Shown one piece after another: positions 1 through 9,351 of a stretch of 64,000 nt of DNA; position 1 is the stretch's first letter; every line of letters begins with the position of its first letter. This DNA comes from Siphonodentalium dalli. Lineage: Eukaryota > Mollusca > Scaphopoda > Gadilida > Siphonodentaliidae. The notes beneath the pieces were generated by a model that was not told the DNA's origin, made no database searches, and saw only the letters and a program-made list of their open reading frames with translations. The stretch covers positions 63,628,597 to 63,692,596 of the forward strand of contig CP136068.1 of NCBI GenBank assembly GCA_032622095.1, given 5' to 3'. Made by a program: the position numbers and the translations under genes.

Positions 1-22
1 ATACAGTCAAGCAAAGACGAAA

Positions 23-421
23 GTGATGGAGGAGATAGCCAGGGTGACAATTACTCCGAAAAATAAATCCCCAAAAGATCCCAAGAAGGTCGCAGCTGGG
101 AGAGCAGGAGCCGCGGCTCGGCAGGCAAAAGAGGAAAAGATCCTCAATGATCTGCGGGAGGCCAAGAATACATTTCATAATGTTCCTTCGCAAGCTCAAG
201 AGCCACAGACAAAACCAACTTGTGACACCAAAGACAAACAAATAAATAATAGTATTTGGATCGTAGGGTGTTGTGGGTTGGCTGGTGTTGTTATATGTGC
301 ATATATATATCGTAGGAATCTGTTGCGAATAAACAGGAACAGCCACACTCATGCTGCGAAGCAACAAGTATTACTAAGCGACAAGCAACCTGCTAAATTA
401 GACGTATTCTATATGCAATAA
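23..421 (+). CDS. small single-pass membrane protein, element-encoded (unknown function)
   Basis: 132-residue ORF. The first half is basic and charged, with many Lys, Arg, Ala and Glu and a likely short helix around residues 25-50. One strong hydrophobic segment follows near residues 77-97 (starts SIWIVGCCGLAGVV), ending in a Tyr-Arg-Arg stop-transfer, then a short polar tail. I do not recognise the family. It is the first of five same-strand ORFs separated by only 8-45 bases and followed by an integrase, so it most likely belongs to a compact virus-like mobile element. A membrane or virion-envelope role is inference from the hydrophobic segment alone. The ATG at 23 or 26 is near the window edge, so an upstream partner gene may be cut off. 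No lesion is visible. Confidence 0.6.
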   Translation: MMEEIARVTITPKNKSPKDPKKVAAGRAGAAARQAKEEKILNDLREAKNTFHNVPSQAQEPQTKPTCDTKDKQINNSIWIVGCCGLAGVVICAYIYRRNLLRINRNSHTHAAKQQVLLSDKQPAKLDVFYMQ

Positions 422-438
422 TATACTATTGATAGAAC

Positions 439-678
439 ATGACTACCCCAATTACAGATGGAAAAATGCTCGTCAACGCACTCTATCACAGCGCTGTTGT
501 GTGTGGCTTTGCCATAGGCTACTCCCGCCTGGGCAAAATGGTTTTTGGAGTTGTTGCGCCTAAGCTAGACTTCACTCCTCGCGATGTGGGTATGGTAGTT
601 GTTGATATAGCCTCCGCCATGGCCACGAAAGATATGCTAATTAAACAGGGACTCATACCAGCCGATATTATGAAGTAA
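439..678 (+). CDS. small hydrophobic protein, element-encoded (unknown function)
   Basis: 79-residue ORF starting 17 bases after the previous stop. Residues about 12-38 are weakly hydrophobic and glycine-rich and could form one membrane helix. The C-terminal half (ends IPADIMK) looks like an amphipathic helix. The upstream gap contains ATACTATT, and the same octamer occurs just after this gene, before the next ORF. No frameshift or internal stop. The family is not recognised; tight spacing and shared strand place it in the same transcription unit as its neighbours. The ORF is short, and the chief support for it being real is this clustering. Confidence 0.55.
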   Translation: MTTPITDGKMLVNALYHSAVVCGFAIGYSRLGKMVFGVVAPKLDFTPRDVGMVVVDIASAMATKDMLIKQGLIPADIMK

Positions 679-722
679 TTATACTATTAGGTATATACGT
701 AATAATATTACATATTCGAATA

Positions 723-1133
723 ATGGCAACAGTCGCGATAATGGTCGGTGGTGCACTAGCCAATGCATTAGCATTCAGTGGGTCAAACTTCCTTTTCTCA
801 AAGTTGAGAGGATCGGATGTTGAGGAAGAGCGAAAGCGCCATGATTTAGCTATAGAGCAGCTCCAAGCTGCGCAGGCAAAATGGTCCCGAAAACGAACTG
901 CACACTTGGACTGGATAAACAAAGAACTTCGACGTCAGGGTCACGCTGTACAAACTTTCAGAGACGTCGACGTTGCAATTCGCGAGTATGCAATGTTATT
1001 TCAGGGTTCGTCAGCTGAACCCCAGCTTTCCGACTTCTACACACCGTCAGAGGGTCCAAAAAATCGTGAGATTGCATTCATCGTCCTGGGAATGGGCGTT
1101 ACAGGACTAGTCGCCTATAAACTCGCCAAGTAA
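723..1133 (+). CDS. two-helix membrane-type protein with charged coiled-coil-like middle (unknown function)
   Basis: 136-residue ORF. Hydrophobic segments lie at both ends: residues about 3-25 (begins ATVAIMVGGALANALAF) and about 115-134 (IVLGMGVTGLVAYKLAK). Between them is a highly charged, Glu/Arg/Gln-rich stretch (residues 28-75) likely to be helical or coiled coil. This helix-charged-helix layout fits a structural membrane protein rather than an enzyme; that role is inference. The 44-base gap upstream is very A+T rich and carries ATACTATT. No lesion. It sits third in the five-ORF cluster ahead of the integrase. Base composition is more even than in the flanking non-coding DNA, consistent with recent coding constraint. 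Confidence 0.6.
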   Translation: MATVAIMVGGALANALAFSGSNFLFSKLRGSDVEEERKRHDLAIEQLQAAQAKWSRKRTAHLDWINKELRRQGHAVQTFRDVDVAIREYAMLFQGSSAEPQLSDFYTPSEGPKNREIAFIVLGMGVTGLVAYKLAK

Positions 1134-1168
1134 TCTCGACATTGAAGTCGTAAATATATTTGACAACA

Positions 1169-1385
1169 ATGGATCTGGAAAATCATAAGTGACCTAGCAG
1201 CCCAAGTTGACAATGAGTCCTCGTACGTGCGGATCATAGAAAATGTCCCCATAACCCACAATGGCCGGGTGTTAGTCGTGATCCTATTTACCTTGGAGTT
1301 TCTGCAGCCAGGGGCAATTCCGGCCATCCTGCAATACTGGCGCAAGCGGATTTTTTCACAACTAGACAAACAAGTCCTATTGTAA
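1169..1385 (+). pseudogene. short hydrophobic protein with a frameshift near its start
   Basis: An open frame of about 70 codons ends at the TAA at 1383-1385 and closes eight bases before the next gene. It contains a hydrophobic segment (GRVLVVILFTLEFLQPG) followed by a basic tail. The only nearby ATG, at 1169, is in another frame and reaches a stop after seven codons, so a single-base indel near 1180-1190 probably separates the start from the body. Alternatively the gene starts at a non-ATG codon. Its size and membrane segment match the neighbouring small ORFs. Function unknown. Confidence 0.4.
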
Positions 1386-1393
1386 ATATAATA

Positions 1394-1762
1394 ATGGGTC
1401 TCCCCGAAGAACTGTATTGTGCAATGCTAGAAGTTGGTTTCTGTGCCGATATAAAAATCCCGCCGGCCTTTACCCTTGGCATAGATATGTCAATTATCGA
1501 TTTGGCACGACAGTCCCTCGACCTGTGGCAAAGCGATGAGAGGGAGATGTTCCACTTTGCGAAGGAAGTCCTTGCATGTTCGGACGGTTTTCCTTCGCAG
1601 GATGATGTCTGTTGGAGACTGATTACTCTGCTTAAATACCTGGCCAGTTTTGATGAGCTCGAAAGCAATAGACAAGAATCCTGCAAATATTGCAAAGTAC
1701 AAGAAGAGCCCTTTTACGATGAGCTCGAAGAGCTTGACAAAGCTCGGGAATATTTACTATAG
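1394..1762 (+). CDS. acidic 122-residue protein, element-encoded (unknown function)
   Basis: 122-residue ORF, soluble in appearance and acidic. It has a CKYC pair near residue 98 and a Glu/Asp/Leu-rich C terminus that could be a short coiled coil. No membrane segment, unlike the four ORFs before it. It begins nine bases after the preceding frame's stop, and its own stop at 1760-1762 abuts the integrase frame. Not recognised. One Cys pair is not enough to call a zinc site. Intact in this copy. Confidence 0.5.
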   Translation: MGLPEELYCAMLEVGFCADIKIPPAFTLGIDMSIIDLARQSLDLWQSDEREMFHFAKEVLACSDGFPSQDDVCWRLITLLKYLASFDELESNRQESCKYCKVQEEPFYDELEELDKAREYLL

Positions 1763-2727
1763 CACTCGGGGGTTATTGGAAGGGGATCTCGGCGATTAAA
1801 AATCTCTCAGCCGCAGCTGGCGTTTCTGAAGATGTGGCTCGGGCATGGCTAAAGAAGCAGGCCCTCTGGCAGATCTATCTACCAGCACCACGATACATTC
1901 CACGACCAAAGTTTGATGTGTCAATACCTAATGAAGTCCACCAAGCCGATCTCCTATTTTTGCCTCACGATCGACTACATCGTAAGACGTACATCGTAAG
2001 ACGTACATCGTAAGACGTACATCGTAAGACGTACATCCACAGTTGTGGATGTGGCCTCTCGCTACAAAGAGGCAGAACCCCTCACCACAAAACAAGCTAC
2101 GGAAATTTCAGATGCTTTACAAAGAATCTACAAACGGGGTCCTCTCACGTGGCCAAAGCTTCTCCAGGTCGACCCGGGGCGCGAGTTCATGGGCGCAGTG
2201 AACCAGCTCCTGGCCAAGCATGATGTTTCTGTCAGGCGTGGCCGCGTTGATGTCCACCGGGACCAGGGGATCGTGGAGCAGAGCGTTTGTTTGGGCACCA
2301 ATACGCCCAGGAGATGCAGCTTCCCGCCGGCCAAAGGTCGACTGAATGGGTGACTCGACTACCTGCTGTAGTTGCGGCTATTAACGGAGAAGTGGCCCGT
2401 TTAACGGGTAAAAAACCGTCAGAGTCTATAACAGCCAAAACAGTAACACAAAAGCCTTCCTCACCTGCATTTCGACCTGTTGGTCTTGAGGAGGAAAAAA
2501 TCCCCTCGAATGTCAACATTCGCTATCTATACCAGCCTGGGGAACTAGAAGGTGGTCGGCGAAGAGCGACTGATCCTGTATGGTCTCTCCACGTATACAG
2601 ACTCGGGCGGTCTGTCACAAAACCTGACGAGCCTGTGCTTTACTATTTATTGGATGGACCATCCCGAGGCTTTGTCCGGGAAGAACTCCTTGTTGTGCCT
2701 CCTGACACCCAGCTGCCACCGGGATAA
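1763..2727 (+). pseudogene. retroviral-type (rve/DDE) integrase, Polinton-like, broken
   Basis: An rve integrase would join element ends to host DNA. The N-terminal helical part (GGYWKG, then LKKQALWQIYLP) leads to the first catalytic Asp in HQADLLF, the second in VDPGREFMG and the Glu in DQGIVE, the last two separated by 34 residues, a normal retroviral-integrase spacing. A C-terminal beta-rich tail ends RGFVREELLVVPP. Lesions: a 14-bp unit repeated four times at 1981-2036 puts a stop between the first Asp and the rest of the core, and around 2275-2290 several codons after the catalytic Glu are missing with a frame change. No convincing ATG opens the N-terminal frame. The C-terminal part (2287-2727) is clean. 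The same family is present at 56778 and 60325. Its position behind virus-like small genes argues for a large DNA element rather than a retrotransposon. Confidence 0.8.
1981..2036 (+). repeat. 14-bp tandem repeat, four copies, inside the integrase
   Basis: CGTAAGACGTACAT is present four times without change. The first copy overlaps the codons after the first catalytic Asp region; the extra copies create an in-frame stop. Confidence 0.95.
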
Positions 2728-3110
2728 TCCCGATAGAATAAATTAATTCACAAACCATAAATTCTCGGAGGCCTTATACGAATCTGGTCATGGGGGTGAT
2801 TCTACTTTTTTTTTTGTATATAACCCTCAAGGGGCGGTTTTGAGATCCTATATATAATATCTAGAGAGCTCCTGACACCGGCCCATGTGTGACATAGTAA
2901 GTTGAAATCCTATTCACAGTGAATCAAAATTCCCTCTCATGTCATTGTACTCGATAAGCCGCTAACTAAATTCACACAGCTGTGCGATATAGAAATTCAT
3001 TTAGAGGTATGTGTGTGTTAGGAATGAATGTGTTGAAGTCAATGAAGTGTATCTATAATCCCGGTGCAGTTACTTGTGTGTTTCTAAGTGGTAAGAAAGA
3101 CACTGTGCGC
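2728..3110. other. non-coding stretch between integrase remnant and tandem repeat
   Basis: A+T-rich sequence with a run of T at about 2808-2815 and no credible ORF. The right end of the integrase element is probably here, but I could not find a terminal repeat. Confidence 0.5.
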
Positions 3111-3590
3111 CAGGTGCTTGGGGCCTGGTCGGTGCTTGTGGTATTTGATTTGTAAATTAGGTGTTCTATAAGAAAGTGTGCCAGCATCATTGTCCTCCTT
3201 CGACAGCAAGCGCTGGATTGCAGAACATGGAGTTGACACCCTAGCATATGGTCATAGAGGTGCCACATAGGGTTCTGTAGAGGTTCAGGTGCTTGGGGCC
3301 TGGTCGGTGCTTGGGGCATTTGATTTGTAAATTAGGTGTTCTATAAGAAAGTGGGCCGGCATCATTGTCCTCCTTCGACAGCAAGCGCTGGATCGCAGAA
3401 AATGGAGTTGACACCCTAGCATATGGTCATAGAGGTGCCACATAGGGTTCTGTAGAGGTTCAGGTGCTTGGGGCCTGGTCGGTGCTTGGGGCATTTGATT
3501 GGTAAATTAGGTGTTCTATAAGAAAGTGGGGGGCCTGTTGGTGCTTGGGGCATTTGATTGGTAAATTAGGTGTTCTATAACAAAAAGTGG
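3111..3590 (+). repeat. 175-bp tandem repeat (2.7 copies plus a short partial unit)
   Basis: Units begin with CAGGTGCTTGGGGCCTGGTC at 3111, 3286 and 3461. The second and third starts are each 175 bases on, with only a few base differences. The third copy breaks off and is followed at about 3530 by a 60-base partial restart (GGGGCCTGTTGGTGCTTGGG). Apparent ORFs on the minus strand here are the repeat read twice and are not genes. Confidence 0.9.
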
Positions 3591-3732
3591 CCCAGGACCC
3601 CCATTGTATATACTACTCCGTTTCATCAAAGCTTACCGCATATAAATAAAAATAAAATATCCGCGCCCGTGAAAACAAGAGCTCCATACACATCGCATAA
3701 GCCTTACGATCATAAACAAACACCACCGGTGA

Positions 3733-5466
3733 TACAACACCAGAAACATATTAAATCGAAATAGTGGAGCCGATATCAGTTTATGTTCATTAAAATTTTA
3801 TAACAATTTAAAATATAAACCGCAAATGCAAGAAACGCAGTTTCATGCAACGTCTGCAAGTGGGGATACATTAACCATAAAAGGTTTCATCTTATTGAAT
3901 TTCCACATTAATAAATTAAAGGTCTCACATAAATTCTATGTTTGCTCAAACATGCATCGATCTTTATTAATCGGCAGAGATTTTCTCAGTGCAAACGGAG
4001 TCCGGCTATACTTCGACCGCCAAATAATGAAAATTCGCGGAACAATCATTTCTCTTATACCAGATATCCACGTTGCAACCTTGGTCAGAATACAGTCTGC
4101 CCATGTAATTCCCCCAAAGACAAGGATATTAACGAAAGCACGTATAATTGGAGGTAATAAATTGTTTGCCACGAAATTTCTGCAGGTGGAACCAATAGAC
4201 GAAGGGTTTATGGGAAGTGAACCGGGATTGACAACCGAATATATTACAAGCACTAACAGTGAGAGTATACCTGTACTCATAAGCAATTACACAGATAAGC
4301 ATTTTAATTTGCAACGTGGATGTATTACCGGCAGGGTGTCTGCCGTAAGGTGTGTGGAAACACCTCATCAGAATAACAATGCAATAAAAGAAGAGATTAA
4401 TCTAGATGATGTACAAGTTCCCGATTCATTTAGGGATGATTTAATACCAATAATTCGAAATAATAGTGATATTTTCGCTACAAAATTAACCGAATTAGGA
4501 TGTACCACGGCTGTCACCATGAAGATTCCCACGGGGGACCACCCACCAATAAGATTAATGCCTTATCGATGCCCATTAAAAAAGCGTGAAATTCTTAGTG
4601 ATAAAATTGATGAATTATTACAAGCAAAAATAATTTCACCAGCCCCAGCAACTGAATGGTCATTTCCGTGTATGGTTCTAAGAAAAAAAGATGATTCATA
4701 TCGATTTATAGCCGACCTTCGCAGACTTAATGCTATCACAAAACCTACATTCTTCCCAATCGATCAAATCGAGGATATTTTGGCCGAAATGAAGGGAGTT
4801 AAATATATAACAGTTCTCGATTGTTTTTCTGCATATAATTGCATTCCGATACATCACGCGGATCGAAGTAAGGCAACTATAACGTGTTTTATAGGACATT
4901 TTTCGTTTAACCGCGCCTGCTTCGGTGCCATTGGAAGTTCTAGCGCCTTTCTTCAACTCATGAATCGTGTGTTGGAGGGGATTAAAGGATGTCGCGCCTA
5001 TGTCGACGATTTAATTTTGTACTCAGTGGATAAGAAGTCCCATTTAAGGCTTCTTCAAGAAGTATTTGATCGCCTTAGGAAGTTTAATGTCAAGTTAAAG
5101 TTAAAGAAATGTTCATTCTTTAAAACTGAATGTTCATTTTTGGGGCATATCGTTGACCAACATGGGGTTAAACCAGATGCTAATAAAGTGAAAGCAATTC
5201 AAAATTTAACACCGCCAACAAATGTGAAACAAGTGAGAAGTGTTATAGGATCATTCTCGTGGTTCCGGAAATTTATTCCTAAATTTAGTGAAATTTGTGG
5301 ACCTTTGGTAGAATTAACAAAGAAAAACACAAAATTTGAATGGACGGATGAATGTAATAAGGCATTTCAAAAATTGAAATCTGATTTAACAGAAGCCACA
5401 TATCTTGCATATCCAGATAAAAATAAACCATTCATAATGTATACTGATGCCAGCGCATCAGTATAC
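3733..5466 (+). pseudogene. pol: Gypsy protease - reverse transcriptase - start of RNase H
   Basis: The frame is open from 3733, upstream of the first ATG at 3826, so that ATG is not the real start. Retropepsin: the active-site region reads NSGADISL at 3760-3783, with Asn (AAT) where the family has the catalytic Asp; the flap-distal motif LLIGRDFL follows about 60 residues later. Reverse transcriptase fills roughly residues 190-440 from the ATG, with LRKKDDSYRFIADLRRLN, then the catalytic YVDDLILYS, then SFLGHIV. The connection leads into RNase H, whose first catalytic motif YTDASAS is at 5440-5460. The frame ends just beyond, in inserted DNA. The long frame through RT is undamaged, so the element is not very old, but protease and RNase H would be inactive. 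Confidence 0.88.
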
Positions 5467-5990
5467 ATCAGAAAATAGAATCGTTTTTACTAGACTGCGT
5501 ATAAGTAATCATAAACTGGCTATTGAAAAGGGACGCCACACACAACCACCGACGGCATTGGAACAAAGACTATGTATATTTTGTTCCGATGATGCTATTG
5601 AAGATGAAAAACACTTTCTTTTGGAATGTAGTGCTTACCGCACACCGCGGCTCGAACTAATAACTCTTATGAAGACACAGTTCCCAGACTTTGAAAACAT
5701 GACACAAACTGAACAGCTTGTCAAAATCCGATCCAACGATATTTCAAATTCATGCACTTCAATATGTCATATAATCCGAAAATTATTTTCCGCACGCGAT
5801 GAGCATCGCCTCATAAGCAATGAATAAATGAAGACGAGACGACCCTATGCACATTCAGCTTTACTTAAATGGTTATATATTACCATCTATTATTATATCA
5901 TTTATTGTATTGTTCAATGTACAACTATATATTAATATGTTTGCATACTGTCCTTATAAGGATGTTTTGCCTATTAAACTTATCTTATCT
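5467..5990 (+). mobile_element. 5'-truncated LINE 3' end inserted in Gypsy RNase H
   Basis: About 115 codons (to the stop at 5825-5827) form the C-terminal tail of a non-LTR retrotransposon ORF2. The recognisable feature is CIFCSDDAIEDEKHFLLEC, a C-x2-C-x9-H-x4-C zinc-like motif, preceded by RLRISNHKLAIEKGR. About 160 A+T-rich bases follow as 3' UTR, with no clear poly(A). RNase H sequence resumes around 5991 (AALITQSRD). The 5' junction is unusual: GTATACTGATGC (5439-5450, RNase H codons) is repeated inverted as GCATCAGTATAC (5455-5466), with a 4-base spacer. Confidence 0.75.
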
Positions 5991-6919
5991 GCTATTGCAG
6001 CATTGATTACACAGTCACGTGACCCAGGTGACCCGTGTATATCAAGATCGAATACGGAAAATCCTATACATTTTATTTCCGCACGGCTGAATAAATCTCA
6101 AATTCGTTCATGGAGTACATTAGAACGGGAATGCTTTGCTATTTATTGGGCAATAAAGAAACTTCAATTTTATATCAGCGGGTCTCCGTTAATTATAAAG
6201 ACTGACCACAAGGTATTAACTCATATGTTATCTGCTCCCATGGACAATAAAAATGTTGCACGTTGGGCTGTGTGCATAGCTGCCTACAAGCCGCAGATAA
6301 TCCACATACCCGGAAAAGAGAATATATTTGCAGATTATTTATCACAACCGGAAAAGTTACAAACTGGTATGTCTGAGGTACCAGAGCAATCGGATGTCAC
6401 AGGACCTGAACGAGAAGTACCAATGGATGTGGAAATAATTGACACATCTAAATTAAACACAAAACAATATGCAAATTGTCGCATAGACAAAATTCTACCT
6501 GAAAATCAAGAAGCAATTCAGTTAGAGGGGTTTGACATACAACTTGAACAAGAACGCGATATCGAAGCAATAGAGATTGTTAAAAAATTAAATTCCACCA
6601 AACCACCCAGACAAATAGATAAATATATAGTAATTAAAGATGTGCTATCTTTCATCAGTAATCATGATGATGATCCAGATATACGCCTATTTATTCCCGC
6701 AAATATTCGACAAGCTGTACTCAAACAATACCATGACTTAGCAGGGCATTTTTCCACAGTTAAGACTTTTGCAACAGCAAAAATTAAATATTATTGGCCA
6801 AATATGTATAGAGATATACATAATTATTGTCAAGCTTGCATGATTTGTAAAATGAGGAATTTATCACAACAAAAGGCACCAATCCAGGAGATGGACCGCC
6901 CGCCATTTCCGTTTTTCTA
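5991..6919 (+). pseudogene. pol: Gypsy RNase H remainder and integrase zinc-binding domain
   Basis: Continues the RNase H domain with STLERECFAIYWAIKKLQF and KTDHKVLTHML, then PGKENIFADYLS, the usual end of Gypsy RNase H. An acidic linker of about 90 residues follows. The integrase N-terminal zinc site is present as H-x4-H (HDLAGH) and C-x2-C (CQACMIC). The frame ends at a stop at 6918-6920, immediately after FPF. The ATG at 5847 lies in the LINE and is not the start of this peptide. Confidence 0.85.
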
Positions 6920-7474
6920 ATGAGTGACAACGGCTCCGAGTTCAAAAATAAAAAGATGGATCAGGTGTGCAAAGAACTAAATATACACCATATATCCAGT
7001 AGCCCCTACCATCCGAATTCGCAGGGATGTGTCGAGCGATCCCATGCCGTTTTAAATTCTGTTATATCAAAATTGGTATTACAAAATACACACACTTGGG
7101 ACATGTATTTGTCACAAGCATTATTTGCAATGCGTGTTCACGTAAATGATACAACAAAATTCAGTCCGTTTTATTTATTATATCATAGGGAACCCACTTT
7201 AAGTCTTGATAATATTCTAAAACCCAGATTGAAATATGTAGGCGAGGACTTTACATCTATCGCTTTACAGGAACAGCATAGAAATTTTCGTTAATTCTTT
7301 CGCGTTTAAGATCTCAAATCAGAACAGAGAGAAAGAATGAAAAACGGAAAGAGGTTTCATTTGAAATAGGCGATCCAGTTTATTACAAATCTGGGCGAAA
7401 ATCGGGTAAACTGAGTTTATCATGGCAAAGTCATTGGAATATAATTGAAAAACATAGCAATGTCTCATTCTTAA
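6920..7474 (+). pseudogene. pol: Gypsy integrase core (second Asp, Glu) and C terminus, with deletion and frameshift
   Basis: Begins directly at SDNGSEF, the block with the second catalytic Asp, then SSPYHPNSQGCVERSHAVLN with the catalytic Glu. The roughly 80 codons that normally join the zinc domain to this block, including the first catalytic Asp, are absent, and the frame changes at the join (6900-6925). The frame stops at 7294 and resumes in another frame (GDPVYYKSGRKSGKLSLSW), the C-terminal DNA-binding part. That part reaches SFLIKD at 7474-7482, where the composite insertion begins. Catalysis is impossible without the first Asp. Confidence 0.85.
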
Positions 7475-7478
7475 TTAA

Positions 7479-8002
7479 AGATGGATTATCTCTTTAAATA
7501 ACAAATTTTAAATAGTTGCGTGGGTATAAAATAATAGATATGAACTGAAGACCTATGTCCGGAAAAGCTTCTATCAATTAATATTTAATTTATTTCGAAT
7601 ATTAAATCGGGCCCATTTATGTTACTATTTTTAGAACCGACCATTCGGATGAGACCGTATTACGATATAGAGCACTGGGCTGTTCCTACTGCTACACAAC
7701 GAATGTCAAATGTCACAAAATTGGTTGTTTGTATTGTTTTGTTCCACATATATAAGCGATAATGAGTATAATTAACGTTTATTTGTGACAAAATTGCACA
7801 ATATAATTTCTGGTCTCTGTTAACAGTAATCACTATTGTTCGTTAGCCGAACAAACACACCTTTTTAGACCAGAAAATATTCGAAATAAAATTAATATTA
7901 ATCGATAGAAGCATTTCCGGACAGGAGTCTTCGATTCAAATCTAATATTTTATAGCCCGGTAACTATATAATACATGTTTTATACAAAGAGATAATCCAC
8001 CT
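7479..8002 (+). mobile_element. TTAA-flanked repeat, copy 1 (524 bp)
   Basis: Begins AGATGGATTATCTCTTT and ends AAAGAGATAATCCACCT, giving 17-base terminal inverted repeats with one mismatch. TTAA lies immediately outside both ends (7475-7478 and 8003-8006), as for piggyBac-type insertion. No ORF. Copy 2 is in the same orientation 330 bases downstream. Confidence 0.8.
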
Positions 8003-8006
8003 TTAA

Positions 8007-8336
8007 TGTCCTCCATTGACCTGCCATGTTGAATTTTTCAGTTTTACTCCTAATCAGTTTCATGCTGCATCTGCAACATAAGTAATAAACACAAGTCAAA
8101 TGGGTTGTCCGATCATACTCCGATCCTGTACTGGTTTTATTAGTATAAACATTGTTTTCGTCTGATACCGGACTGATTAACTAGTATTCTAATCACCTGT
8201 TCATCTACATTCTGGTTACATCCATAATGTTAATTAAAATATTATAGTGTATGTACATTAATATCTATTTTTGTAATTTTGTTTGGGTTGTGAATAAACT
8301 GAATAATGACGATAACGGCACATGAAAACCGATGTT
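8007..8336 (+). other. 330-bp central segment of the composite insertion
   Basis: Unique sequence between the two direct repeats, with no ORF of note. It is not part of the Gypsy coding sequence, because the Gypsy reading continues only when both repeats and this segment are skipped together. It ends at the TTAA of copy 2. Confidence 0.7.
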
Positions 8337-8340
8337 TTAA

Positions 8341-8860
8341 AGATGGATTATCTCTTTAAATAACTAATTTTAAATAGTTGCGTGGGTATAAAATAATAGA
8401 TATGAACTGAAGACCCCTGTCCGGAAAAGCTTCTATCAATTAATATTGATTTTATTTCGAATATTAAATCGGGACCGTTCATGTTACTATTTTTAGAACA
8501 GACCATTCGGATGAGACCGTATTGCGATATAGAGCACTAGGCTGTTCCTACGGCTACGCAACGAATGTCAAATGTCACAGATTGGTTGTTTGTATTGTTT
8601 TGTTCCACAGATATAAGCTATAATGAGTATAATTAACGTTTATTTGTGACACAATTGCACAATAAAATTTCTGGTCTCTGTTAACAGTAACCACTATTGT
8701 TCGTTAGCTGAACAAACACACCTTTTTAGACCAGAAAATATTCGAAATAAAATGAATATTAATCAATAGAAGCATTTCCGGACAGGAGTCTTCGATTCAA
8801 ATCTAATATTTTACAGCCCGGTAACTATATAACACATGTTTACAAAGAGATAATCCACCT
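8341..8860 (+). mobile_element. TTAA-flanked repeat, copy 2 (520 bp)
   Basis: Direct repeat of 7479-8002 with scattered substitutions and small indels. Same terminal inverted repeats, and TTAA at 8337-8340 and 8861-8864. The Gypsy reading resumes at 8865. Confidence 0.8.
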
Positions 8861-8864
8861 TTAA

Positions 8865-9351
8865 AGATCAATTAAGTGCTCGAACAGTCCGCTGTCATGC
8901 CGACAATATTCGTAAAGCCGACACTGCATGGAAAATTCCACCCAAAGATACAATACGTCAATTGCGAAGACAGCGATTTGTTGTAAATAGTTCTAACGAA
9001 GACCCAGAACAACCTGCGTCATCAAAATGGTCATCTAGTGACGAAATTCCACTTGCTCAATTAATGAGAAGAAAACAGTTAAGAAGAGAAAATTCTTCAA
9101 GCGACGATGAAATACCGCGTTTGGAATCGGCAGATATATTGCGCGCAAATGAGCAAAACAATAATAATTCAGATGCTTTTGCGGCCGAAACTGAAGAAAT
9201 TGAAAATGTTGCCTCTGATAACATAAACCCATATGTACAAACAACTGTTTCTGACATGGATATCGATTTAAATTCGCGTTCATATGATGCATCTACACAA
9301 TCATGCGTGAATGATATCATTCGTGTTATAAGCACACGGGAAACAAAATAG
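8865..9351 (+). pseudogene. pol: C-terminal tail of the Gypsy Pol polyprotein
   Basis: The frame runs from DQLSARTVRCHADNIRKA, which completes the LIKD motif left at 7482, to a stop at 9349-9351. The ATG at 8962 is internal. After the conserved HADNIRKAD block the sequence is Ser/Asn/Glu/Asp-rich and disordered, typical of Gypsy Pol tails. No stop or frameshift lies within this segment. The downstream 3' LTR was not found. Confidence 0.75.

Larger units (their letters stand above)
3733..9351 (+). mobile_element. pol: degenerate Ty3/Gypsy LTR retrotransposon, pol region, with two nested insertions
   Basis: Domains appear in Gypsy order: protease, reverse transcriptase, RNase H, zinc-binding integrase N terminus, integrase core and C-terminal tail. 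The coding trace is split by a LINE fragment (about 5467-5990) and a TTAA-flanked composite (7479-8860). If both are ignored the reading continues across each junction, so both inserted into a pre-existing element. I could not identify gag with a zinc knuckle, a primer-binding site or either LTR, so the true ends are unknown. Possible Gag C-terminal sequence at 3570-3764 (Lys/Pro/His-rich) is not convincing. Confidence 0.85.

Noticed and set aside
3053-3494. Two minus ORFs sharing MPQAPTRPQAPEPLQNPMWH
   Set aside because: Produced by the 175-bp tandem repeat.
7479-8860. Small LTR retrotransposon (TRIM) with 520-bp LTRs
   Set aside because: The repeats can be read as TG...CA, but TTAA flanks each repeat, inverted ends extend beyond TG/CA, and no primer-binding site or polypurine tract is visible.
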